DNA from: Pseudoalteromonas sp. 0303
Lineage (GTDB): Bacteria > Pseudomonadota > Gammaproteobacteria > Enterobacterales > Alteromonadaceae
NCBI RefSeq assembly: GCF_013349995.1
Contig: NZ_JABVXF010000007.1
Coordinates: 1-64,000, forward strand
Direction of reading: 5' to 3'
DNA: 64,000 bases
Shown here: positions 15,213 through 23,052 of the stretch, in pieces
How positions within the stretch are numbered: the first letter of the stretch is position 1
Layout: each line of letters begins with the position of its first letter
Program-made: the position numbers and the translations under genes
The notes under the pieces: generated by a model
What the model was told of the DNA's origin: nothing
Databases searched by the model: none
What the model saw: the letters and a program-made list of their open reading frames with translations, nothing else

Positions 15213-16187
15213 TTAGGCAAATAGTGCACGACTAGTGCTAATAGAGCTTCTTCGTTTTCGTTTCATGTGATTTGCATAAGCAGTTATAGCTTGCTCTTTA
15301 CCAGCCGTATTTTTAAACGAGCGGGTAAAGGAAGTGGTGAGTGTAAGCCAGTTGTCAGTACAAATATCTAGTCTTTCAAGTATTGGTAACGCATTTTCTG
15401 GGATTGTCCCTGGCTTATCTTCTCGTATTGAACGGCCTGTCCAATCTACAAGTTGCAGATATGTCTTGAGCTCAAATGGTAGTCCCTTAGGCATATGTTT
15501 ACGTGTCTTACCTGCAAAGCGCATAAGTGATTTTGGTTGCTTATTATTATGAGATGCATTAATTCTAGATTTAATACTGGTGTAGTCAGATTGCTCAGGT
15601 AAATCAGCCGCTTTTGCTCTAACAGGATTTAAATCAACATAAGTAAGGCATGCAGCAAGTGCAGCTTCATCCAGCAAGGCTTGTGATTTAAAGCGACCTT
15701 CCCAAAACCGTCCTTTGCACTCATCTTCTTGATTCGCTTTTCGTGCAATACCCTCATTAAGAACTCGCATAAACCAACTAATACTGCTAAGCCGTTCTCG
15801 ATATAAATTTACTCTGGCATTAACCGAAGCGAGTTCAGCTTGTGTTAGTAATTCGCCATTTAAGAACCGTTGGCATAAGAATGTACTTTTAAATAACTTG
15901 TGCCATCTAATCAGAATCGCTTTATTGTTCAGGCGCTTTGCCTTTGCTATATCAATGTGAAGAACTAGATGAGTGTGATTACTCATAACCGCGTAGGCAC
16001 AAATATCAATACAAAATACCCGGCCAAGTTGAAGTAGTTTCTTTTCAACCCAATCGCGCCGGTGTTCATATGAACGACCCGTTAGTGGATCTTGCCCGCA
16101 CAAATAAGCGCGACGAACGCAGCGTGAAATACAATGGTAGTAAGGTGTATTTGAAATGCTAATTAAGTTTCTACGTGGGGTTGCCAT
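15213..16187 (-). CDS. REP-associated tyrosine transposase (Y1/HUH family)
   Basis: A 324-aa Y1-type single-strand transposase. The HUH motif is in VMSNHTHLVLHID, and the conserved tail region CLTYVDLNPVRAKAADLPE is typical of RAYTs, with YYHCISRCVRRAYL near the N-terminus. I start it at ATG 16187, because GGAGGAG lies 6 nt upstream; an earlier in-frame ATG at 16202 overlaps that ribosome binding site. These domesticated relatives of IS200/IS605 transposases process REP-like palindromes rather than moving as ordinary insertion sequences. Flanking GACACCCA inverted repeats support that assignment. It sits outside the candidate transposon right end. Confidence 0.88.
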   Translation of the reverse strand: MATPRRNLISISNTPYYHCISRCVRRAYLCGQDPLTGRSYEHRRDWVEKKLLQLGRVFCIDICAYAVMSNHTHLVLHIDIAKAKRLNNKAILIRWHKLFKSTFLCQRFLNGELLTQAELASVNARVNLYRERLSSISWFMRVLNEGIARKANQEDECKGRFWEGRFKSQALLDEAALAACLTYVDLNPVRAKAADLPEQSDYTSIKSRINASHNNKQPKSLMRFAGKTRKHMPKGLPFELKTYLQLVDWTGRSIREDKPGTIPENALPILERLDICTDNWLTLTTSFTRSFKNTAGKEQAITAYANHMKRKRRSSISTSRALFA

Positions 16188-16255
16188 GCTCTTCTCCTCC
16201 ATGAGTTGAACAATTTAAGTTTAGTCATAATTTTGAGAAGTGAGAAATTTTAAGT

Positions 16256-16323
16256 TGGGTGTCTAGTTAGAGGTTTTTTCATAGGTTTAACTCTGTGGAG
16301 TGATGGAAATAAATATGGGTGTC
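16256..16323 (-). repeat. Right GACACCCA repeat cluster
   Basis: TGGGTGTCTAGTTAG (16256) and TGGGTGTCTTGTTAG (16316) are 60 bp apart and are reverse-strand versions of the left-hand repeats. They lie upstream of the transposase start. Confidence 0.65.
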
Positions 16324-16345
16324 TTGTTAGTAGAGTAATGTATTA

Positions 16346-16377
16346 TTTGATCCCATAGCTTTAGTTATGGGATCAAA
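16346..16377 (-). terminator. Hairpin downstream of the amylase gene
   Basis: A perfect 12-bp stem TTTGATCCCATA / TATGGGATCAAA lies 37 bases past the amylase stop. There is no strong U-run on the amylase side, so it may be a weak terminator or a transcript-stabilising hairpin. Confidence 0.5.
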
Positions 16378-16413
16378 TTTGGTTATTTAGAGTAAGTAGA
16401 GTGAGGCGGTAAG

Positions 16414-17793
16414 TTATTTTACAAATACTCTAAACCCCCATGCTGGAATTGTAAGTTCTGTTGTTTGAGCAAATTCTATTTCTTGCTTTGAAAAAGCATC
16501 AGTGTATTTACCTAAAAACAATGGCTCTTTAAAGCTAACTGTTTGTGGCTCTTTCGATAGATTGAATACGGCAAATACTTTATCGTTGCCTTTTGCACGA
16601 ACAAAGCTTAGCACTTGTTTTGGTGCGCTGTTTGGTACATGTACCATGCGGCCGCCAAATTGGCCATTCCACAGAGCTTCATTACTATGTTTGAGTGCAA
16701 ATAGTGATTGGTATAAATCACCAATGGGGTGCTTTTGCCATTTGATTGGGTCTCGTTCGAAAAAGGCGAGGCGTTTATCGTTACCTGCCTCTTGGCCGTT
16801 GTAAATCATAGGGAAGCCTTCGCCAACGACAGATAATGCAATAACGGCTTCAAGTGCATCGCCATAGTTTTCGAACATGGTGCCTTCCCATGCATTTGTG
16901 TCATGGTTGGCAACACCCACAAGGCGATAAGCTTCTGCTGGGAATGCACTTTCGTTCCATGAGTAATAAACGAAGAGGGCGCTGACATCTGCATGGCCAT
17001 TTACGATTTTATGCATGTGCTCAGACCAAGACCACGCGTAAGTCATATCAAAGGCTTCGGCATGTAAATCGCGAGACTCCCACTCAGCCAGCATTAAAAC
17101 AGGCTTTATGTTATCAAGCTCACGGCGGACGTTATTCCAAAAATCTACCGGCACAAAGCCAGCTACATCACAGCGATAGCCATCAATACCGACTTCTTTT
17201 ACCCAGTATTTCATCGATTCTGTCATGTATTCACGTAGAGCAGGTTTTGAATAATCAAAATCAATAATGTCAGACCAATCCCACCACGGTGTTGGCCTAA
17301 ATTGGCCTTTGTAGTCTCGGTCGTACCAATCGGGATGTTCAAATCGAAGCCAGTTATCCCATGCACTGTGGTTTGCTACCCAATCTAAAATGACGTACAT
17401 CCCCATATCATGGGCTTTGTTCACAAAGGCTTTAAGGTCTTCTAGTGTGCCAAACTCAGGGTTTACTTTACGGTAATCTTTTACAGAATAAGGGCTGCCT
17501 AAACTGCCTTTTCGGTTTTCTTCACCAATCGGGTTTATGGGCATAAGCCAAATAATATCAACGCCTAACTCTTTCAAGCGTGGCAATTGCTGCCGTGCTG
17601 CATTAAAGGTGCCTTCTTTAGTGAATTGACGCGTATTTAATTGATAAAGCACCGCCTTTTTTGACCACTCAGGATGAGTTAGTTTTACGTAAGGCTTGGG
17701 CTCATAGGCAGTGTTTGTAGTTTTAGTGTGTGTACATGCAGTAATGAGACTTAGTAATAAAATAAGCAAACTTTTGGTTAGCAATGAATTCAT
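16414..17793 (-). CDS. GH13 alpha-amylase family lipoprotein
   Basis: A 459-aa glycoside hydrolase. A lipoprotein signal (LLILLLSLITAC, Cys at about residue 20) anchors it to the membrane. GH13 conserved regions are present: DWVANH near residue 139, nucleophile region GYRCDVAGF near 207, acid/base AEWES near 236 and VANHD near 294, so the catalytic Asp-Glu-Asp triad is intact. The substrate is an alpha-glucan such as starch or a maltodextrin. It stands alone, with no maltose genes adjacent. The ATG at 17793 opens directly onto the signal peptide. Confidence 0.93.
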   Translation of the reverse strand: MNSLLTKSLLILLLSLITACTHTKTTNTAYEPKPYVKLTHPEWSKKAVLYQLNTRQFTKEGTFNAARQQLPRLKELGVDIIWLMPINPIGEENRKGSLGSPYSVKDYRKVNPEFGTLEDLKAFVNKAHDMGMYVILDWVANHSAWDNWLRFEHPDWYDRDYKGQFRPTPWWDWSDIIDFDYSKPALREYMTESMKYWVKEVGIDGYRCDVAGFVPVDFWNNVRRELDNIKPVLMLAEWESRDLHAEAFDMTYAWSWSEHMHKIVNGHADVSALFVYYSWNESAFPAEAYRLVGVANHDTNAWEGTMFENYGDALEAVIALSVVGEGFPMIYNGQEAGNDKRLAFFERDPIKWQKHPIGDLYQSLFALKHSNEALWNGQFGGRMVHVPNSAPKQVLSFVRAKGNDKVFAVFNLSKEPQTVSFKEPLFLGKYTDAFSKQEIEFAQTTELTIPAWGFRVFVK

Positions 17794-18037
17794 ATCAGGC
17801 CTTGTTGTCGAATAAAGGTGTTGTATGAAAAAACAACACTTCGACTAAATATATACCCTGAGCTAATATTTACAATTAAATGCATACGTATTCACAATGT
17901 GGTTACATAATCGATTAAGTAGCAATATTACGCTTAATTATATTTGGATGGGGGCTAAATACTTAAATGATTAAATAGGGTGGTAATATGTAAAACGACA
18001 GCAAGGTAAAGCTAAGCTGTCGTTTAAATATGCCGAG

Positions 18038-18238
18038 CTAGGCTGAAATCATAAAAGTAGATTTACTGGCATCCCAGCTGATCAGTTTTTTAATTTCTAG
18101 CTCTTTTATAATGGTTAGTAATTCAGAGTCACTTAGGCAGCAGCCTTGTTTTAATGTATCGAGTGATATCTCTTTATTACGGCTATGAAGCTTAGAGGCC
18201 AACATAATACGGTAGATTAATTTTGACTTACGGTTCAT
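18038..18238 (-). CDS. Small hypothetical protein, possible winged-helix fold
   Basis: A 66-aa basic protein (MNRKSKLIYRIMLASKLH...). It alternates helices and ends in ELEIKKLISWDASKSTFMIS, a pattern like the recognition helix and wing of a small winged-helix domain, but I cannot name the family. I start it at 18238 because GGAGGAG lies 7 nt upstream; the in-frame ATG at 18256 would put that ribosome binding site inside the gene. Neighbours give no functional clue. Confidence 0.6.
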   Translation of the reverse strand: MNRKSKLIYRIMLASKLHSRNKEISLDTLKQGCCLSDSELLTIIKELEIKKLISWDASKSTFMISA

Positions 18239-18463
18239 AACGCATCTCCTCCACATTTTTGTGATAGCATTTTAGCTGCTACTTGGTTTTATAATTTGGT
18301 CTAATGTGTACTGATGATTTTTTCGACTATGAGGGAGCTTTTTAGCCAAGTCAATCAATATTGGATGAAAATTACACGATCTTGAATCAGCAGGAGAAAC
18401 GTAGAAGTAAAGTTTTAAGTCATTGAAAATAAAGTGAAGGTAAAAATTTTCTGCTTGGGAAGC

Positions 18464-20254
18464 CTAGTCTATGAGCTCGTCACGGCTAATTGCAATGACA
18501 TCATGCAGCGCTTTAAATAGTAAATGCTTTTCAATGGGTTTGCCTACGTGGCCATTAAAACCACAATTCATGTATTCGATGATATTTTCTTTCATCACGT
18601 TGGCAGTCAAGGCAATAACAGGCACCTCTTTATCAATACTACGAATATGTGAGCAGGCTTCTATCCCCCCCATTGTGGGCATTTGTATATCCATTAAAAC
18701 TAAAATGGGGTTAAGTTGTTTAAATAGCTCGACTACTTCAGCGCCATCTTTTGCAAAATGAAGATATGCGTTGGTTTCTGCAAGCATTGATTTGATGATC
18801 ATGGTATTGAGTGGGTTATCTTCAGCAATCAACAGTGTTTTAGCCGATAAGTCAGGTGCAGTCACATCAGTAAAGCTATCATGTAAGTGTTGCTTTTCAG
18901 ATACTTTGAGCGGTAAATAAACGGTGAAATGGGTGCCTTTACCGAGCGCGCTGTCAACATCAATAGTGCCGTTCATGCGGTTAATAAGATTCGCGGTGAT
19001 CGACATTCCTAATCCAGTCCCGCCAAAACGCCGTGTTATACTGTTATCGGCTTGCTGAAAACGGTTAAACAGATGCATTAAACCTTCTTTATTCATACCA
19101 ATGCCGGTATCAATCACTTCTATCTCAACACCTTGCTTTTGGCTTTGCGAAGATTTATTAATTTTTACTTGTACGCCACCTTGCTCGGTAAATTTAACGG
19201 CGTTAGAAACCAGGTTTAAAATAATTTGTCGAACTCTAACTGGGTCTCCTATCCATAAATCTTCAACGTCATCGTCTATATCTATGTTTAATTCAATTGC
19301 TTTTTCGTTACAAAGTGGCAGAAAATCAGAATTGATCGACTCAACAACCTTCGACATCGAAAAATCTACTTGTTCAATTGAAAGCTCGTTCGCCTCCATT
19401 TTCGAAAAGTCTAAAATATCGTTGATGATGGTAAGGAGTGACCGACAAGAAAACAACGCCTTAGAAACAACTTCTATATTTTTCGGCTTTTGAATGTTCG
19501 GCTGCAAAATTTGTAAAAGCCCCATAATGCCATTAAGTGGAGTGCGTATTTCATGACTCATATTGGCTAAAAATTCTGATTTTATTCTCGCGCCTTCTAA
19601 AGCTCTCTCAGTAAGTTCAATTTGTTGTTTATAAGAGTTTGAGAGCTTTCTAAAGTAAATAAGCAATATGCTGGTGAGCAATATGATTGTTAACACATGC
19701 ACGATGTAAGCAATTTGGAAGTTTTCATCAATGGCGATGCTTTTATCTTTAAGCATAAAGTTTACATGTTGCTCGAATGCGGCAAGTGCCTTCAATGCAT
19801 CTGTATCATCTACTTTTACAGTAGTATCTATCTGCTCGCTAGCCGCGCTGTTAGCAATCATCTTTAAAACAATATCGACTTTACTTTCATACTCAATAAC
19901 CGTTTTTTTAACGTCAGTAAGTGCCGCTTTGTCGTATTCTTTTATTGCGCTAAGCTTGGCAAGAATCTCTTTTATTTCGATGAGTTCCTTTTCAATGGGC
20001 GGAAGATACAGTTCTGTATTTTTTCTGAGCACTAGGTTTTTAAAATGGTGAATAAAGCCACCATAACCGAGTTTTTGAATTAGCTTGTCGTGAAGTACAT
20101 AAACGTTAGCGGCGGTTTTTGAATAGTCATGCCATTGTGAGTCGACATTTTTGTAAAAGAATAATGAGGTAACAGTAAGCGATGTTACTAATGCAATCAC
20201 GATAATTGCATTCACTTTCAACTTGTTTTTAGTTTGCTGCAGTGCTTTTGTCAT
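18464..20254 (-). CDS. Hybrid sensor histidine kinase with receiver domain
   Basis: A 596-aa membrane kinase. TM1 is at about residues 14-34, a helical periplasmic sensor follows to about 180, and TM2 is at about 183-202. HisKA carries FLANMSHEIRTPLNG with His near 233. The HATPase has N box NLVSNAVKFT, G1 DTGIGM and G2 GTGLGMSI. A C-terminal receiver carries VLMDIQMP with Asp near 519 and GKP lysine near 578. No separate output regulator is adjacent, so it probably phosphorylates an unlinked Hpt or response regulator. The signal sensed is unknown. Confidence 0.93.
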   Translation of the reverse strand: MTKALQQTKNKLKVNAIIVIALVTSLTVTSLFFYKNVDSQWHDYSKTAANVYVLHDKLIQKLGYGGFIHHFKNLVLRKNTELYLPPIEKELIEIKEILAKLSAIKEYDKAALTDVKKTVIEYESKVDIVLKMIANSAASEQIDTTVKVDDTDALKALAAFEQHVNFMLKDKSIAIDENFQIAYIVHVLTIILLTSILLIYFRKLSNSYKQQIELTERALEGARIKSEFLANMSHEIRTPLNGIMGLLQILQPNIQKPKNIEVVSKALFSCRSLLTIINDILDFSKMEANELSIEQVDFSMSKVVESINSDFLPLCNEKAIELNIDIDDDVEDLWIGDPVRVRQIILNLVSNAVKFTEQGGVQVKINKSSQSQKQGVEIEVIDTGIGMNKEGLMHLFNRFQQADNSITRRFGGTGLGMSITANLINRMNGTIDVDSALGKGTHFTVYLPLKVSEKQHLHDSFTDVTAPDLSAKTLLIAEDNPLNTMIIKSMLAETNAYLHFAKDGAEVVELFKQLNPILVLMDIQMPTMGGIEACSHIRSIDKEVPVIALTANVMKENIIEYMNCGFNGHVGKPIEKHLLFKALHDVIAISRDELID

Positions 20255-20534
20255 CAGTTTACGGCACCTATCCTGTTGTTATTTTAAGCATAGCGCATTT
20301 TTATTTGTTCACATAAGAAAGGGGTCAATTCAGAATGACTTTTTATGAGGGTAATAAAAAATCTTAATAACTAAGGTAAAAGTAACTTAAAGCGAATAAT
20401 TAAGTTTTTTATAAAAATATTTTAAATCAATAGCACTGTACTTTTTTTGTACTTATTGTATCTTAAGTTGGTACGCAATTTTTATGATTTAATTGAGTGT
20501 AAGCCACACTCATTTGTTAAGTGGAGTAAAGGAT

Positions 20535-20834
20535 ATGCACGCGCAAACAGTCAAAGAATCAATAGCAACTATTCAGTCGGGTGTCGCAAAAGCGGATGGT
20601 AAGCTTTTAGTTACAGAACAAGAAATTGTTTTTGAACCGTTTAATAAAGAGTTAGGCTTAGGTCCATACACACTTTCACGAGCGCACATCAATAACGTTG
20701 ATAAGTGTTCAGGAAAAGGCGCGGGTATTATACCAATTACAGCAAATGGAATTCGCATTACTCTAAATAACAACGATGTATTTGAGTTCATTCTTGCAAA
20801 CCCAGATGAGTGGCTAAGCGTACTTGCTCACTAA
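20535..20834 (+). CDS. Small GRAM/PH-like domain protein of unknown function
   Basis: A 99-aa soluble protein (MHAQTVKESIATIQSGVAKA...). It is predicted mostly beta with a final helix (ANPDEWLSVLAH), a pattern shared with small bacterial GRAM/PH-like domains (ADGKLLVTEQEIVFEP then LNNNDVFEFIL). I start it at ATG 20535, with GGAG 8 nt upstream, rather than the in-frame TTG at 20493. It stands alone between divergent and unrelated genes. Function unknown. Confidence 0.6.
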   Translation: MHAQTVKESIATIQSGVAKADGKLLVTEQEIVFEPFNKELGLGPYTLSRAHINNVDKCSGKGAGIIPITANGIRITLNNNDVFEFILANPDEWLSVLAH

Positions 20835-21021
20835 GCAAATCTTCAAAAAGACGGCATATTAAAGCAAGTTGTCATAATGTGCCGTGTTAGCCTTTTATTA
20901 ATTATTTTCCTTTCTTCGCAACACATTGATCTCAAACAATACTAAGGCGAACTTCTTAGGTTATTTTACACATCTAAACTATTAAATTGCTCGTTGCTTA
21001 TTAACGGAGGCTCTTGGGCAA

Positions 21022-21867
21022 ATGATCAACTTAGATGAACAACGCCTAGTTTCGCTTGAACGCGGTTTTCATATTCCACCAAAACCTGAACTATTGAGCC
21101 AAATTGCTGATGAAATGCAAAAGTCGGATGCAAGCTTAGATAAAATAGCTCAGCTAATATCAAGAGACATCAGTCTTTCAGCTTTATTATTAAAAACAAT
21201 AAACAGCCCGGTGTTTGGCTTACAACGCACCATTAGTGATATACGCCAAGCGGCGATGTTTTTAGGGTTAGATCAGCTTAATCAGTTGGTAACTTTGGCT
21301 CTGCTTAAGCAAAACTTTAAAGGTAATGCCTGTATTAGCTTAGAGCGCTTTTGGGATGAGTCGGTTGAAGTTGCGAATGCCTGTGTGCAGCTTGGTAACA
21401 GTTATAAGTCATTAATGCCAGTGGACGAGCTTTATTCATTAGGACTTTTTCATAATGTCGGTATTGCTACTATGGCATTAAAATTTAAAGATTATGTTGA
21501 GGTTCTTAAACAAGCAAACCTAGCAAAAGAGCACGCGATTACCGACCTAGAGCAGGCTCGTTATCAGTGCGACCATGCGGTGATTGGCTATTTTATCTCG
21601 GTATCTTGGCACCTACCTAAGCCACTTTGTCACGTTATTTTAAATCATCATAACACGCACTTTTTAGAGCAAAACAATGATGAACAACAACGTATGGCGT
21701 ATGCCATCTTAAAATGCGCGGAGAGTGCTGTGGACTATGCCCGCCACCAACAGTATTCGAGCGAGTGGTTTAAAATTAAAGAGCTGTGCTTTGCAGAGCT
21801 AGGTATTGTTGATCAAGATTTTGCCGATATGGTCGAAGATTACGTCGACAATGCGATGGCAAGTTAA
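21022..21867 (+). CDS. HDOD-domain signalling protein
   Basis: A 281-aa cytoplasmic protein made almost entirely of an HDOD domain (HD-related, lacking metal ligands): IPPKPELLSQIADEMQ, LISRDISLSALLLKTINSPVFGL and DIRQAAMFLGLDQL are characteristic. HDOD proteins act in regulatory networks linked to c-di-GMP, stress or competence and have no known enzymatic activity. ATG 21022 is preceded by GGAGG. A terminator follows at 21913, so it is a single-gene unit. Confidence 0.88.
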   Translation: MINLDEQRLVSLERGFHIPPKPELLSQIADEMQKSDASLDKIAQLISRDISLSALLLKTINSPVFGLQRTISDIRQAAMFLGLDQLNQLVTLALLKQNFKGNACISLERFWDESVEVANACVQLGNSYKSLMPVDELYSLGLFHNVGIATMALKFKDYVEVLKQANLAKEHAITDLEQARYQCDHAVIGYFISVSWHLPKPLCHVILNHHNTHFLEQNNDEQQRMAYAILKCAESAVDYARHQQYSSEWFKIKELCFAELGIVDQDFADMVEDYVDNAMAS

Positions 21868-21912
21868 AGCCAATTAGCGTTTATTTCCTATCATCGTAAC
21901 TTCGATGAGTTT

Positions 21913-21944
21913 GCGAGTGGTGAGTTATCATCACTCGCTTTTTT
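21913..21944 (+). terminator. Terminator after the HDOD gene
   Basis: The stem GCGAGTGGTGA / TCATCACTCGC (one G-U) is followed by six T residues, 46 bases after the stop codon. Confidence 0.85.
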
Positions 21945-22019
21945 ACATCGAAAGAAAGTATGCATTACTCTACTTTCCTGCTGTAGCAAGGCATCATAAC
22001 TTTTTTCTAGGGAGAGGTT

Positions 22020-22742
22020 ATGATGCTTAAATCTTTGTTGTTACTGGTTTTATGTAGCAGTTCTGCAATGGCTGCAACAAGTCTGCCGGATAATCGCCAT
22101 ATTGTTGTTAAAGGTGAGGCTGTTGTACGTACTGCCCCCGATAGGGCTGATATCACGTTAGAGTTTGAAGCTGTAAAAGCTGAAAGCGTGCAGGCTAAGC
22201 AGCAAGTTGATGCGCAAGTAAATGAACTCCTTGCGGGCTTAAATAATTTCTCAATAGACGAAAAAAGTATCTCTGCGGGTCGAATTTTCGTAGAGCCGAA
22301 CATGCGATATGACGAAAACGATAACCAAGTCAAAGATGGTTTTCGAGCCACGCGTAAGGTCAAAGTCAGCCTTAAAAAACTCTCCCTTTTGGACGGATTT
22401 TTAAATTTTGCGCTTAAAGTGGGCGTCAATCAAATCGAGCAAATTCAACTTTTATAAACCAAAGCCTCAGATTACGAGCAAGCCGCTCTTGATAAAGCAG
22501 TAGCGAATGCCAAACAGCAGGGAAGTAGCCTTGCTAGCGCATTCGAAGCGAAACTTGGTCGGGTGTATAGTATTCAATCGCAAGAGATAGGTAGTCACTT
22601 TGGCTATGGTAGCAATACAAATATTGAACGTATCATGGTCACGGGCTCACGTATTAATACCGTACCAGAAGGTAAGTATTTACAAGAATCGATTACCTTC
22701 AGAGCAAGTGTCAATGTTGTGTTTGATTTGGTTTTGGAATAA
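22020..22742 (+). pseudogene. SIMPL/DUF541 (YggE-like) gene interrupted by an in-frame TAA
   Basis: Codons 1-145 encode a signal peptide (LLLLVLCSSSAMA) and the first half of a SIMPL domain (HIVVKGEAVVRTAPDRADITLEFE). A TAA at 22455-22457 then stops translation. The same frame continues without another stop for 94 codons (ASDYEQAALDKAVANAKQ, AKLGRVYSIQ) to TAA at 22740-22742, matching the C-terminal half of YggE. Total length of 240 codons equals the usual family length. A single substitution or a sequencing error is the simplest cause. The second half has no obvious start of its own. Confidence 0.85.
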
Positions 22743-23052
22743 TTAACTCCCTTGTTTTGAAGCGAAAGAACAGTATTTTTAATCTGCAAAGTATTGTTTT
22801 TTAATACCCTTTATATTCATGTACTTTTTTGTTTTTTATTGACTTACATGAGATTTTTGCTGAATTTTAGGAATTTAATATTATTAAAGCGGTCTTTGGT
22901 GGGAATAAAATATCTTGATTTTAAAGTTTATTACGAATATTGTAGCCGCATTGTAACAATAAAGTTGTTACCAATTGTTGTTCAAAAGAGCATTTATGTA
23001 GTTTGTAGTCACAAAATCTCTCACTTTTTAAAAACGATAGGGTTACATTTCC
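22743..23052 (+). other. Upstream region of the TonB-dependent receptor
   Basis: About 310 AT-rich bases holding the receptor's promoter. The ribosome binding region before ATG 23053 is weak (GGGTTACATTTCC). I see no clear operator, terminator or small gene. Confidence 0.4.

Larger units (their letters stand above)
14903..16323 (-). mobile_element. RAYT gene flanked by inverted GACACCCA repeats
   Basis: The transposase gene is bracketed by inverted copies of an 8-mer. On the left, GACACCCA occurs at 14926-14933 and 15017-15024, with a variant GACATCCA at 14903-14910. On the right, TGGGTGTC occurs at 16256-16263 and 16316-16323. The outer pair shares GACACCCATATT and the inner pair GACACCCAA. 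This matches the way REP-associated tyrosine transposases are bracketed by the small repeats they act on. Whether the whole block moves as a unit is not shown. Confidence 0.6.

Noticed and set aside
18239-18463. Possible small gene or RNA between the kinase gene and the 66-aa ORF
   Set aside because: No ORF with a start signal, and no stable hairpin with a T-run seen.
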